Of a stretch of DNA of 64,000 nucleotides, positions 35,756 through 48,790 are shown piece after piece. The translations under genes and the position numbers were made by a program. Source of the stretch: Pempheris klunzingeri (Eukaryota > Chordata > Actinopteri > Acropomatiformes > Pempheridae); contig NC_092029.1 in the NCBI RefSeq assembly GCF_042242105.1, positions 14,184,885-14,248,884 on the forward strand. The letters are read 5' to 3'. The notes below the pieces were generated by a model. The model was not told the origin of the DNA. It was given only the letters and a program-made list of their open reading frames with translations, and ran no database searches. Within the stretch, counting starts at the first letter, position 1; every line of letters starts with the position of its first letter.

Positions 35756-38700
35756 TCAGACAACCTTACTGCTGTTGGCTCCTTTGTATCTGAAGTCAGG
35801 CATGCTCCACACCCTCTGCGACCTCTCATCCCTCCCCATCCCTCTCTCCACGTCCTCAGACACGGTTTTGAGGTCGCTCAACCCCGCCCCGTCGGCCGCA
35901 GCGGAGGTCAGGCCCACTGTGCTGCCGAACGGGTTGATCTTGATGCGGGACCTGAAGTTCACGAGGGACATGCTCATGGCACGTTTGTTGTTCCACTGGC
36001 GAGAGAGCCGCTGCGCCTCCTCCTCCTCCTTCAGGTGATCCAGAGCCTCCAGGAGGACGGAGCGAAACAGGCCCGACACCTCATGCACCTCGGGCTCATT
36101 GGCCTGCATTACCTCCCTGAATCTGTGCAGAGGAAAACACAAAACAGTCTGATGAGACAATGATCATGTGGTTGCACAGGTAATATCAGTCTAATGTTAT
36201 ATTCTGCCACAGTGGAGGAGCAGTTCAGAGCACTCCACCCAGGAGAGGCTTCGCTATGACTTAAAGGCAGGGTATGCAACTTCATTTAGAAACAGCTTTT
36301 GTCTCATTTGTTGAAAATGTCCTGCAGCAATCAATAAATCAACTGTGGATTCAAGCTGTAAACACAACACTGACCACACCTCACCTTTAACACTTGATAT
36401 GCCAGTCAGTTGTTCCTTATAACACAGCTGACATAAAGAACTGGATTATCCATTTTTAATCTTATATTTGCTCTGGTTACTCTAATTAGGTAAGAACAAA
36501 GAATATACCTCCATATCCTTCCACATACAAGAGCCAGACTACTTCCTTCTTACACATTCAACCATGTTTATCACACAGTACAACATAATAATAATAATAA
36601 TAATAATAATAATATAAAACTAAAGCATAATAAAAACAGACAAGAATTTTATTCATGTTTTAGATTTTTATCAGGGTTTTATTCCAACTTCTGATCAAGA
36701 GCTCATCTGTGTGGCAAATGCTATAAAAGGCATCATAGATCACAGTCATCAGCCCTCCTCCTGTGTGAGCGGCACACTCCTGCCAACCAGCCAATTACTC
36801 CTCCTCCTCCTCCTCCAACTAACAAGAGGTGCCTCAGCCTTAACAAGCCTTAAAATAGGTAATAAGTGACGATGTAAGAAGACCTGGCGAGAAGAGGATC
36901 AACAGCTTCTTTCATTGGTTGGAATATTGATTTTTGCAATTTTGAGCGTGCCACTGATGCGACTTGTGGCCATCTTGGGGGCATGAAAGCTCGTTCTTCA
37001 CCTCGGAAACAGTCTCCTGATTTAACTCAAGGTTTCTTGGAGCTTTCAACTGCATCTCCTCTGTTACAAGAAAATTCCACATGTTCCACATTCCACAAAC
37101 ACTAAAAGTAATTTCTGGGTTTTTACTTTTCACTATTTTTCAAAAACTACTGTCTATTCACATACAGAAATGAAGAGTTCGCTTTTTAAAAATCAACTTT
37201 TTGTGTTTCTCAGATTATAATAATTGGAATTTTAAGGTAGTTATACAAATGTAAACCAACATTTTACATGATCAGAAACATCTTTAGCTTAGTGAAAAAA
37301 ATAACGGACAACTGACAACTGACTAGGATTTTCTTGAACCTTAAATTGTAGGTTTAGAAGGTCAAATCTTTATTTATCTATTTGATTTTAATAGTTGTCA
37401 CAAAGATAAAATACAAATAGAATATAAATGTGGAACAAGAAACTGCTAAAAGATCTTCACATCACCAAAAAGATAGAATACATATAACTGCAGACTCATC
37501 CTACCACTGTGACGATTTTCATACAGTCCATTCTTATTGATTTTTTACATTTTTTAAATATTTCATTTATTTGTTATCATTTCATTTTATGTGATGGGCT
37601 GGCCTTTGGGAAGACCCAGATGTTCAGTTTCAGAGGAACAATCAGATAATTACACTTCACAGCAAATCTGACAACTGAGGACTCCTCCTCTGCACCTAAT
37701 TAAAATCACACAAACAGGCCCTAGTTGGTCCCTGTTGTGTGTGTGTGTGTGTGTGTGTGTGAGTGGTGCGATTTTTTACGTAGCGGTTGGCACCTCAGTG
37801 CTCACTCACATTAACACCAGCCAAACTGCTTCCCAAAAACTGTCGAACTCAAACAAGGCACCTGAGACCTCGACAGCTTTCTGTGAACAGACGCTCAAAC
37901 AGGCTCAGACGCCAAAGAATTACAGAGCAACGTCTGTTTGGTCAGAGATGCGTCATGACATCACGTGAACAGATTTTCAAGGTATTTAAAGGGTACCTTT
38001 AACGTGGGAACAATTGATAAAGTTTTGGTGGTAATCTGGATTTTTATAAATGTAAATTAATTTAGAGGTCCTTACGTACACGTGTGTCTTCAATCATCAG
38101 ATGGCGGTTCGATGTCGTTCAAAATCCCATTGACATTTGTAACAACTATTATTTTTTTGAGCTGCCCATAATGAATGGATTTGCAGCTAACTCCTAGGCC
38201 TTAACGTAGTCCCGGTTAGTTCATACTTGTGTGTAATAGCAGCAGGACAGAGGGCTGAACGCTGTAGAGGTTTTCAGACAGCGGATAACTGCTAACTCAC
38301 CATCTGACCAGGTGAGCATGAGTCAGTCACATAATCTCACAGAGATTTTCTCTCTTTTCTCTCTTCTGTTCTGTCTACATCCCCCTGGCGTTGATGATTT
38401 AATACAAAGCCAGTGAAGCTCATTTTCACCTGACTAATTCTGTAGTTTTTTTTCAATCCTGCAGTAAAATTTAAAGTTTCTTCTCATCCCTACATTAGAA
38501 TTCAGGTTTTAGATGCAGCTTTGTGGAGTTTGACTGAGTTTGAATTTGTTTCATGCAATATCACATCCAAAAGAGTTTTGTTAATGTTAATTATTGAATC
38601 TTAAATTGAACAGTGTTAATACTCTGAATTACAAATAAAGTTGTACTTTACTACTTTACTACTACTACTTTACTACTTTGCTACATGATGAGTTTTTGCA

Positions 38701-38999
38701 TCTCCTTACTTGAGTATGATCAGGCCACAGCAGGGCGGCGGGACCTTGGAGCAGAGGTCCTCCAGGCTGAGCCTCTCCCCGGTGCTGATGCTGTAGGAGG
38801 ACCGGGGTGTGCTGGCCAGCCAGCTGTAGTCCACCCCTGTCTTGAGGCGCCGGTACTCGTTCTCCCTCTCCCTCTGCTGCCTGTCCGCCTCTTTCAGCTG
38901 CCAGCTGAACTCCACCATCAGGGTGTCTGTGACCACGTCGGCTGGGTCCCTCCGGGGGCTCCGGTAATACGGCTCATTCCAGCTGAACCAGGAGGCCAT
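35756..38999 (-). CDS. rd3: RD3, photoreceptor guanylate-cyclase regulator (2 coding exons)
   Basis: Coding exons on the minus strand: 38999-38710 and 36122-35756; 657 nt, 218 codons plus stop (human RD3 195). The junction gives ILKFREVMQANEPEVHEVS, matching the family. Diagnostic motifs are FSWNEPYYRSP near the start, GVDYSWLASTPRSSY, SGLFRSVLLEALDHLKEEEE, RIKINPF, KTVSEDVER and WSMPDFR. These distinguish it from RD3L. RD3 binds retinal guanylate cyclases, blocks their activation in the inner segment and is needed for their delivery to outer segments; loss causes LCA12 in humans. A tttcctcaccag acceptor ends at 39025, 25 bases upstream of the ATG, so a noncoding 5' exon is likely farther right. 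The 2.6-kb intron contains (AAT)n at 36587-36614 and ACT-rich repeats at 38648-38685. Neighbour slc30a1 is in the same orientation, as expected. Confidence 0.95.
36587..36614. repeat. (AAT)n microsatellite in rd3 intron
   Basis: Nine or so ATA/AAT triplets in an uninterrupted run. Confidence 0.9.
37735..37761. repeat. (GT)n microsatellite in rd3 intron
   Basis: About 13 GT units followed by GAGTGG. Confidence 0.9.
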
Positions 39000-39689
39000 G
39001 GCACTTGTGCTTCTTTACAGCCCCCTGGTGAGGAAACATGATCAGAAGTAGTTTTCACACTGAAATGAGTCGATAATTAATTCATTTTAAGGTGGATTTT
39101 CTTTTTCAATGCTGTGTGTGACTGGACAATGGAAAGAGAACAGGCTAAACTCTTCCAGCAGATTAGATTTGCTGCTTTAAAAGCAATGAGTTGACCAAAA
39201 AACATTTTGGAGAGGCTGTACAGTAAATGGAACCTGTGTGCTGTGCCGACCTTGAAATATGAGATCAATAAAACAAAACAAGCAGTACAGAGCTGCAGCA
39301 AGCTGTTATGCTGAACATTTAAATGATCGTCTAGTTCAGTCAATCATGTGTTTTTCAAGGCTTTCTCAAAATGCAGCACCTTTTTAGCTTTGATACTTTT
39401 ATTTAGAACATGTACAGCTTGGATGGTTTAGCATCATTTATAACACCACATCCTCTGATGTGTTGTTTCCACATCTGGACCCAAAGGAGAGCGTCCCCCC
39501 CATGTCCTCATGGTCGGGCTCTTTGTTCTACAGGTGTGCCGTCGCCTCCCACTGATGCTGCATTCAATTCATTTGTCAGACTTTGGTCTGCGTTGCTTTT
39601 TGTGATGAAAGTACAAAAAGGTGGCAGAGAAGGCCACTGATGAAGGTGTTGTTAGTCATTTACTGAAAGTTCCCCCTTCTCAAACGAGA

Positions 39690-40000
39690 GGATTTGCCTC
39701 TTTTCTTTGTCATGTATCATTTTAAACTGAACATCTTTGGGTTTTAGACTGTTCATTGAACAAAAAAGATACAACACCTTGGATTATGAAAAGTATGGGA
39801 AGCATTTTTCATGATCTATTAATCAGTTAATTAAAATTGTTAGTTGCAGACCTAAACTGAATATCTTTGGGTTTTGGACTAGTGATCAATTGAGCGCCTT
39901 GAGCTTCAGGAAATTGAGATTTTTCCATTTTCTCATATTTTATAGGTGACATGACATGATTTATTACTTGAGAAAATAATAGGAAAGTTAATTGATTCCA
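39690..40000 (+). repeat. Dispersed repeat family C, near-duplicated copy
   Basis: TAAACTGAACATCTTTGGGT at about 39722 and TAAACTGAATATCTTTGGGT at about 39853 are two near-identical starts about 130 bases apart. Between them is a GATCTATTAATCAGTTAATT segment, and TTAGTTGCAGACCT precedes the second. This looks like two overlapping or tandem insertions. Confidence 0.6.
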
Positions 40001-40404
40001 AAAATAGCAGTTGGATAGTGGCACAATCTCTCTCTCTCTCTTTTTTTTTTTTAATGTTGTGCGTGTAACACTGTCTGGTTTATTAGGTGCCCATTTAGTT
40101 TTGTGTCTGTCCTCTTTAAAGCTTGAGTTAATCTGCTTTATATTACCCTACTTCTCTGTGATGGAGTCAGATTATCAACATGTGCAGAGAAAAGCTCTCA
40201 AAATAAAACGACAGAGTGAGATTAGTCGCAGTCTTGCTTTTACCTCTGAACTAACCAGTCAAAATGGAGTCAAACACATCCAGCCAAGACAGTGTGTCAC
40301 ATGGATACAAACGCCTCTGTATGGCTGTCCTGTAGCCTGTTGTTCTCTGTATTTAAATGCTGTTTTAATGAAGATTCTCTTAGAACAAATAAACAGATAG
40401 AATA

Positions 40405-40530
40405 ATGAATAAACTGGAGTTTGGTGCTACCAATGATTATTGTCATTATTGATTCCTCATTCATTCACAGTCCAAAACTCAAAAAGGCTCAATTTACTAT
40501 AAAGCAAAGCCAAGAAAAGTAGAACATGTC
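40405..40530 (-). repeat. Dispersed repeat family C, reverse copy
   Basis: ACAGTCCAAAACTCAAAAAG followed by TTTACTATAAAGCAAAGCCA is the reverse complement of the family-C start. Confidence 0.55.
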
Positions 40531-41121
40531 TACATTTGGAAATATGCAACTATAAGATCTTGGAGCATTTTTGCTTTAAAAATGATTATCACATTAGTTG
40601 CGGATTCATTCTGTTGACTGTTACAGCTCTGAATAGGAGACACTTTCTCTCTTATGCTCCCCTGCTATTGGGGCATCCAAAATTTGGGGATTTATTTCCC
40701 ATAAATAACAAAAAAATACATTTCTGGCTCGTATTTCCCAAGAATATCCCTCCTGTTCAGTTTTACATCCAACTAGTTTTCATGGTTTGACTGACGGCTA
40801 CTTTTGACAGCTACAAGCGCCGCCAATGAATCTGCTGAAACGCCACTGGTCACAGTCATCTGGTCCAGTTTACTACAAAGCAGAATTGAGAATGAACGTT
40901 TAAAAAAAGAGGCTTTTTCTTACCTTTTCTTCTCCTTCCTTTTTTTTAAGTTTGTCTTGGAGTCCACAAGACACAAAATCAGTGAAAAGCAGAATCAGAA
41001 AAGATAAATAGATGGATGCTGAAGAAACGAGGCTGTCTGAATGAAAAGCAGAGAGAGGAGAGAAATGGATTCTCTTCCTGCTCTCTCCCGTCCACACACA
41101 GACCCACAGTATTATCTCCAC

Positions 41122-41166
41122 CTCTCTCTTTCTCTCTCTCTCTCTCTCTCACTCTCTCACTCTCTC
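41122..41166. repeat. (CT)n-rich tract
   Basis: CTCTCTCTTT followed by a long CT run with ACTCTCTC interruptions. Confidence 0.85.
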
Positions 41167-43979
41167 CCCTCCTCCTCCCAGGAGCCTCTCTGGCCTGCCT
41201 TTACTTGTTGCAGGAGGTTGGGGGCACCATCTCCAACTGGAGCCATTGGATCACGGCCCCTGATGAAGTGCTTATGTAGCTTTTTACGATTCGCCGTTGC
41301 CATAGTGATGCTCCTAAGCCTATTTGTCCACAATAAGCTCCATCAGCTGAGAGGGAGCTGAAGAGCGATGAAGAGGCAGATAAAGAGGACACAGTGGGTT
41401 GAGCAGCGAGATGGAAACAGGGAGATGAATCAAAGGATGTTGTTATGAGGATGGGGTTAGCGTTGTGTGGGCTCTCCGTGCAGCGACGACGGCTTAGTTA
41501 AGTGGCAACATCTGCAGGAGGTCAGCCAGTGTAAATTAACTTCCCACAGATAATTAGTCTCACTGGCCCAGAACAGTCATGCATGAATTATAGGAGGGTT
41601 GGTTAACGTACCAGTTGCAGGAGGAAATGTTGATGATGTGGTGCAGATGATGGAGAAGCAGAGATGTAAAGAGTCCAGATTGACTGTGCAGTTGTTGTGT
41701 AGGTGGATATCAAGGTTTGTTGGCTTATTCTGTGCGTGGGCGTGAGCAGCTAACCTCAGATGATTTTCTTTCTGCACATATTCACAGTAACCTTAAAATC
41801 CCAGCAACACCTCCACCACAACACCACCTCCTCCTCCTCCTCCTCCTCCTCTGTGTTTTACACTAAATAAAATGCTGGGTGAACTATGGACTCTGGAGCA
41901 GAGCAGAAATACAACATCCAACAGTGTAAAACAGAAAACCAGTGTGATTTCTTTCAGTTTATCTTTTGGTTTAGCGATAAAAAAAACTATTCAAATAATT
42001 TAAATTAATTGTGTTTGAACCATCAAACACGCCGAGGGTGATGGACATCTCAAAGCAGATGATTCAAACAGTCGACCCTGAAACAGAAGCAGCTAAATGG
42101 AATTCAGACATCATTTGTTTTAGTGTTTGCACCTGAGATGTCAAAATGTCTTAAGAACTCACAAATCACTAGTTAGTCATATATCTCAATAGATATTAGT
42201 GGAACAATCATAGTGAGCTACATTTAAGACATATATATGTATATATGTATTTATGTACATATATTTATTTTTCTCATAAATGCGTACATATACTACAGGT
42301 TTTTGTGAACATAGCATACTGTAATAATAAGAAAAATTGTTATTCATAGCACAGTACATACGGTACTTTAGTTAGCTACAGTATGTCATGTCATAACCTT
42401 TTAGCCGGGCTTTAAGAAAAACTGTCAGCACCATAAAACATGTTTTATTTTAGACACTGGAAGGTGTAAATGTAAAAATCTCTTTTCAATTATGTTGTTG
42501 TGCAACATGTGCGTGATTCTTTTGCACTCATGAATACTGGTTACTCTGAAAAGGATTTAAAAGTTGTTATAAATGGGTTATATAATGGAGCTTAGCTGTA
42601 TTAAATCACTGATAAGGACATTTTAGGTTGCCAGGGTGTCTAATTAGGCTGCTGCATGTCCTCTTCAATCATAATGACGGTGCTGTATCTTTTTTATCTA
42701 GCTTAATTATTCAAAAGAAAGACCTTTTGGATAGAAAGTTTGGCCTTTCGCCTTCTGGATATTAGGTTAACATTTTGTAACGCATTAGATTAGACAGAGA
42801 TATTGATCTATCCAGCACTGGATATCTGAATTCTGTTGTCTTTGCTCTTATAAAAAAGGAGTCTAAGGTGAGTTTTGGTGGTTTTACCCTTTACTTCCTC
42901 ATTTCAAAGCCAGAGGCCGTCTCTGTCGTTCTGTTTGCACACATCTTGAAGGTGACAGATGGCCAGGTAAACTCTCCCTGTAATCCAAACAGATGACAGT
43001 GCTAATCCTCTAAAGTGATTCCCTCCATCAAGTCCTTGCGAGCCTGACTGAGCGAGCGGCCGCAGGGCCCTGACGGTGCGTCACCAGGCACTGATGTTGT
43101 TAGGCGGAGAGACACCTGTGTGTTCTGACAGATGACAAGAGCTTTTAGACCCCATCCTTGTATCATCTAATGTGTTTGTCACCCACATCTCAGCCCTGTC
43201 CATATGGGTGGCACACAACAGGCTCATAGAGGTGTTTGTATTGAGCCTCAGTGGATTAAATGATGGGTGGACGTTGCTGCATTGGGGCCAATACAGTGGT
43301 TGATCAGTTTGTTCGTGTTCAAAACTGACTCTTAAATGTGTCACTACCTGAACATGGTTGAAGTCATTGTAAATTAAAGTAACATGAGAAAAGCCTGAAT
43401 GCAGGATCTTCCATCTGTAACTCTGCCACTTTGGAGATCAATTAGCTCATAATAAAGGAATAACATTTAGATAATTTATACATAATTTAGTGTAAAGAAT
43501 GATCGGTGTTATTTCACACAAAAAACATCACATACATGGTAAATTCACAGCAGAAATGGAATTCAGTGTTCATAACACGACTAAAATACAGGACAATAAA
43601 ATGAAGGGGAAAAAAAGAATTTGAAAACCATCCTCTGCTTTTCTACATGCTTTTATCAGTCCTCGACTGGGTTCCAAGGGGTCCCCAGAAAAATGTGGGA
43701 TATTTTAATTTCACTATTATTTCACTGACTAGAAGTTAGCTCAATGGGAGAATGTATAATAGTGACTCTGTTCATAGGTTTCACACTCCACACTGTCTGC
43801 CAGTATAGACAGCTATGAAATAACTTAAACAGGATAGGACTGGTATATATAGAATAATATAGAAAAATCTAAGAAAACATTGAATTTAATCACTTATAGG
43901 AACACAGTCCTTCTTACCTTCATGTATATGCAGTGCTTATATTTTAAGATGGTAAAAGACATCAATTAATCAATAACTC

Positions 43980-44060
43980 ATCGTACAGACTTAAGAGTTT
44001 GTTCAAACCTCACCTCTTACTCTCAGCAAGAAAGCAAATAAGCATATTGAAGGGATGACT
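43980..44060 (+). repeat. Dispersed repeat family A, 3' fragment
   Basis: ACTCTCAGCAAGAAAGCAAA followed by TAAGCATATT matches the terminal third of the family as I recall it. No core segment is present. Confidence 0.45.
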
Positions 44061-47000
44061 GAGATTAAATATAAATCTCAAACACATTAAAGTACAGTGA
44101 AAAGCTCCTCAAATAAATTCATCAAAATATCATTAGTCATTAGTCAAAATGTCATTAGCTTTCTTATAAAGGTGTTAGGAAATAGAAAATGTGCAGACAC
44201 GCTTATGCTAATACATTTTTATGTTAGTACATTTATGCTTTATTATCATGAAGTTTTAGCCTGATGCTGGACTGTGTGATGGTTGCTGTGACCTTTACAC
44301 AGATCAAAGAGATGTGTGTTGGCGTAGGATGTATCAGACTGTGCTTGCATTCTTGAGATAAAGAAGAGTTCGAGAAGGCCTTGAACGGAGATGCTTATAC
44401 ATGTTATATATGCTTGAAAGACACTGAGACTGCTCAGTGCAGATGTAGATCTTTGTCTGTACTCCTTGCTTGTTGCAAGTAAAACTTTGAACTGAGATCT
44501 CTGTCTCTGAGAGTTTATCTTGTGTGTTGGGAAATTAATGGTACGAACTAACAGCGAAAATACAGTTCTGGTCTTATAGAAATAATTTCCTGACAAAAGG
44601 CGCATGTGTTTATTTTTACCATACCTAAAGTGATACAGTTTCCTTGTGGTACATCAGTATACAGAGCAATACCTAATGTAATATAAATATTATATTATAA
44701 TATTTTTTTCTGTCTGCTTTATCTTGTTGCTGATTTTTTGTGCTTTAAAACCAATGAGCATGTGGTGAAAAGAAGGCCAGGTTTGTCTCTCCTATAAAGT
44801 TTTAGCTCTGACTCAAGCATCATTTCTTTGTAATCTTCTTTCTCAGAGACATTTTAGTTCAATATAAGCAGATATAAAGATGTTTTTAAGTGTTTTTAGG
44901 TGAATCCATTTTCTCTGTTATAAAAATGTGATTTCATATGAGAGATCTACACTTCAGGCTCCTCTCCGCTGTAGTGTGTCCAAGTTATTTTTTCAAACAC
45001 ATACGCACACACTGGTCCTGATAAATAAACCTGACCAATCTCCAAGAGGTGACCAGGACAGTGAGTCAGTCAGTGTGACTCAAGGGGAAGCACAGACTGG
45101 TCACAAGAGTGTGAACAACACCACTAATACTGTGTGAACAACAAATTACATCACCCTCTTGCAATGTGCCAGGCCAGTGGTTGTCAAGGTCATGTCTGCA
45201 CAAACAAAATTCATCAGCTTTTGAATAAAGTGCTCCTCTATTAGCGACCAAACAGTGTGACTATTTAGGAAAACGTGTGATTTACATATTTCGTGCCTGT
45301 GAACCTCATCGTTTCGCCAACAGTTTCAGTAATGGTGGACATGTGGATGTGGAGAGTTCTGGTGGTCCAAATGATCCACTTAACGGCGTCTAGTTAGTAT
45401 CATACTTCATTCATAAGTGTTTTTCTCATAATGATTTGAATAATTATCTATATTAAAGAACTCCCGTAAAAATGGAAGAAAAAAAAAACAAGAAAGCAGT
45501 TCATCTGCCAACAAATTGAATGTGATAATTTTAGTCATTTTAATTAATACAGACAACAAATACTCATCGTTGTCTTTATCTTGGGGTTTAAAAAAACACC
45601 ACTGAACAAGCTTTTATTTTGAAAGTAGGAGGACCAGGAAGACCATTCACTTCCGGGTCAAATTGACCAGATCACACTTGACTTACAAAAGATTTGACTG
45701 ATTAATTTCTCTGCTGCATTTTTCAAACCCTTTAATATATTTGGGACAACTGGTTACTACTATATGGACTCTCTATATGTGTTTTCTGTGCTTTTAAAGA
45801 TTTAATGGTTTATTTTTTTCTAAGTTTTATCATATTTTCAATGCATAAGTGCTCTTTTTCACCTTGTGTAAAACACATAGCATCAGTGTTTGTACTCTGC
45901 TATACAAAATAAACCTGCCTCCTCACAGCCTCAGTATCTGTGCAAAATGCTGATATAATGATGAAAATTAGATAAAAGGTGACCTTAACCTATGTCCTGG
46001 TGTCAGTTTTTGAATTCTATGGACTGGAAACCCCTTTGCTTAAAACTTTACATGACAGTAACTAAGCCTGTCCCACATCTCCAGGATTTTGTCAGCACTC
46101 AAACGCACCACTAGAGGGTAGATTCTCACCATTTTTGCTGCTGAGAGGCTTCACACAAGCTGTTTCTATCCTCATTATTTTTTCATCTCCGCTGTAACAT
46201 CTCAGTTTGTTGGGACAATAATCGTCACAGGTGGTTTGAGCCGTGTCAATACAGTTTTGGGTGGAGAAAAGCTTTTTGTTTTGAGATCTCATACTTCACA
46301 TTCTTGAGATGAAAAACCCGAAAAGTTTGATCAAACAAACAATGTGCCACCACACCTCCTGAGCAAATATTAATCCATGCACAGGAACACATTCCTTCCT
46401 GGACTCCCATAACAACAAGGAACAGAGGGGCTTCGGCAGAATACCTGATGGAGAGGGCAGCACATAAACATGCGAAGCAAAGTGTGAAGTGAATGAGGAC
46501 TATGTTTTAAGGCTTTGGGAGCTTGTTGTGCAGCACATTAAAAGACAATTGCCCCCTTTTTAGCTCCTCCAGTGAAGACACAAGCAGTGAAGTGCCGTGG
46601 ACAGACACAGACTCAGCTGAATGTGAGCTTTGTGGGATTGTTGGACACATCTGTCAGGCTTTGTGCGCGTCACCCTGAGGTGAACCGGGTAACAGTCACA
46701 TGATGAACCAGAGCACAAAACACTGATGCTGATGTTTTACTGTCCATTCCTCTGAAATAGTCATACGTGGGATGATTTTTAACTTTCAGAGGGAATGACA
46801 GTTAAAGCTTTGTTTTGTTAAACGTGTTCCTCAGCTTTGTGACACCAAATGCTTAAATATTGACCGCATATTGAAAATCACTGCTCTCACTACATTTACG
46901 TCTCACAATAAAGTGCATCATGTGATCTGACCTCTGAATGTCGGAAATATTGTACATATTTGTGCTGTAGCTCATAAGTCTGGACTGCAAGATTATGAAA

Positions 47001-47119
47001 TAAATAAAGTAAATAAATAATAAATAAAATAGATGGTATTTCTTCTGAAAAGCTGCACTTATTTATATTTTCCAGACTGACTCTAGTATGTATCAATCCT
47101 CTCAGACATTTAAAATGCT

Positions 47120-47560
47120 AACCACAGCATTGTTAAGTACATTTAATCAAATAGTATACTTTAGTACACTTGTAAGTATTGCCATTTTATGCTACTTTAC
47201 ATCTACTCTATAGAAAATATTGCATCATTTAGTCTACTGCAAATATCTGTCAGCTATAATTACTGGTTACTTAACAGACACAGTTTTTTGCTTCACATCA
47301 TGATTAATTCTTAATGACAATTTATACACGTTTGCAGATTAAAATCATACAACACCAAAGCATAACTAACATTGAAATGTTGCCTACATGCTAATTAAGC
47401 CATTCTGCACAATGACTAATTTTGATATTTGAAGTACTTATAATACTTCTAAACTCTTGAATGCAGGTCTTTTACTTGTAATGGAGTATTTTTTACATTG
47501 TGGTGTTACTACATTTGCCTACGTAAAGGAGCACTCTGAGAACTTCTTCCACCAACTCTT
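47120..47560 (+). repeat. Dispersed repeat family B, fuller copy
   Basis: TTTATGCTACTTTACATCTA, CCATTCTGCACAATGACTAA, TTTTACTTGTAATGGAGTAT and AACTTCTTCCACCA appear in order. This is the most complete of the three family-B copies. Confidence 0.7.
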
Positions 47561-48654
47561 GAATCCAGCTGTCCCCATGTGTGCAGAGACATTAAAGGAA
47601 AAAGCTGGAGAATTTTAGAGGAAGTGTGAGCGGGTGATAAACAGGGAGGTGAGGGGACTTCCTGGAAAGAGAGGGATTACGTTATTAAAAAAAAAACAGG
47701 CATCTAAGGGTATTAACAGCCTAATACCAATGTATAAAGCTGTATTATGACATTTCACTCGCTGTACTGTAACCTAACTTTGTTGTTAACTAGCCTAAAT
47801 GTGTTTCCTTATCTGTCTCTATAAACAGCCACTAAAATTACCCCTTTGTTCAAACGTGATTATGTAATCCCAAAGCCTTGACACGACAGACATGTTCTTT
47901 AGCATCTGACTGCAGCTGAAGTCTCCAAGCTGCCCCTGGTGTGTATAGTGAAGGAAGTTCAGGGCAGATCACATGAGTGCAGTGAAAAAAAACTCTGATT
48001 TGCTGACATCCCCTTTTTCATTGGCCTTTGTCCAGCGTCCCATTTCACTAGAAAAGCCTCTGTGGACTGCGTACTAAGGTCAGTGAATCGGCACTGAGAG
48101 CTGAATACTCTCACAGGTCATCGTGGTGTGATCTGTTGGATTAGCAGGCATAAAGAAACTGTAAAATGAAGCTCAATGATGCCTCATGATGGTCTGAAGG
48201 TTTAGCATTTACAGGCTCAGAGTAACTGATACAAATTAATCCTGTTAATTTATGAGAGGAGTTGTTTTCTCACCAAATATCCCTGCATAGAATTATGAAT
48301 TACAGACATTTTGGGAAACACCCTCATGCTGCTTTCACAACAAATAGGATGGTTGAGATAAGAAAGAATTCAAGCCAGACAATGAAGGCACTTGTAAGAT
48401 TACAGGGTTAGTAAGGGGTGAAAATAGCACAACATCCATTAGATTTAGGTGTAATTGCCTTGAACAATGGATTGTGACTGATGTGAGACACCCACGTTTG
48501 TTTGGTTTTCAGGCTCTTCGACATTAACATATTGTAATTTTCAAGAAAAACAAAGATTTTCTGTTGTGATCATTAACTTTGATGTCAGACACTCCAAGTA
48601 CAGTTACTTCAATATGACATGAAAAGTGTCTTGTTGCTCATTTTGCTGAACGTT

Positions 48655-48790
48655 ACATGGGAAGATTAAAACCACTCTCATGTTTGTGTGTTAAGTATGG
48701 AGAGGAGATTAGCAGAGTTTATCATAAAAACAGTGGGGAAACAGCTACAGTAGCCTGGTCCTCTTCAAAATACAAAAATACAACTACCGG
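48655..48790 (+). repeat. Dispersed repeat family A, diverged copy
   Basis: GAAGATTAAAACCACTCTCA, then GTGGGGAAACAGCTACAGTA, GCCTGGTCCTCTTCAAAATA and AAACTCACTAAT follow the order of the copy at 56520-56710. Confidence 0.5.

Noticed and set aside
35639-36163. 174-codon plus-strand frame
   Set aside because: Antisense to rd3 exon 2; it has no domain and the minus-strand frame is clearly RD3.
35756-38999. rd3l identity
   Set aside because: YSWLASTPRS, SEDVER and WSMPDFR are RD3-type, and the slc30a1 neighbour is the RD3 synteny.
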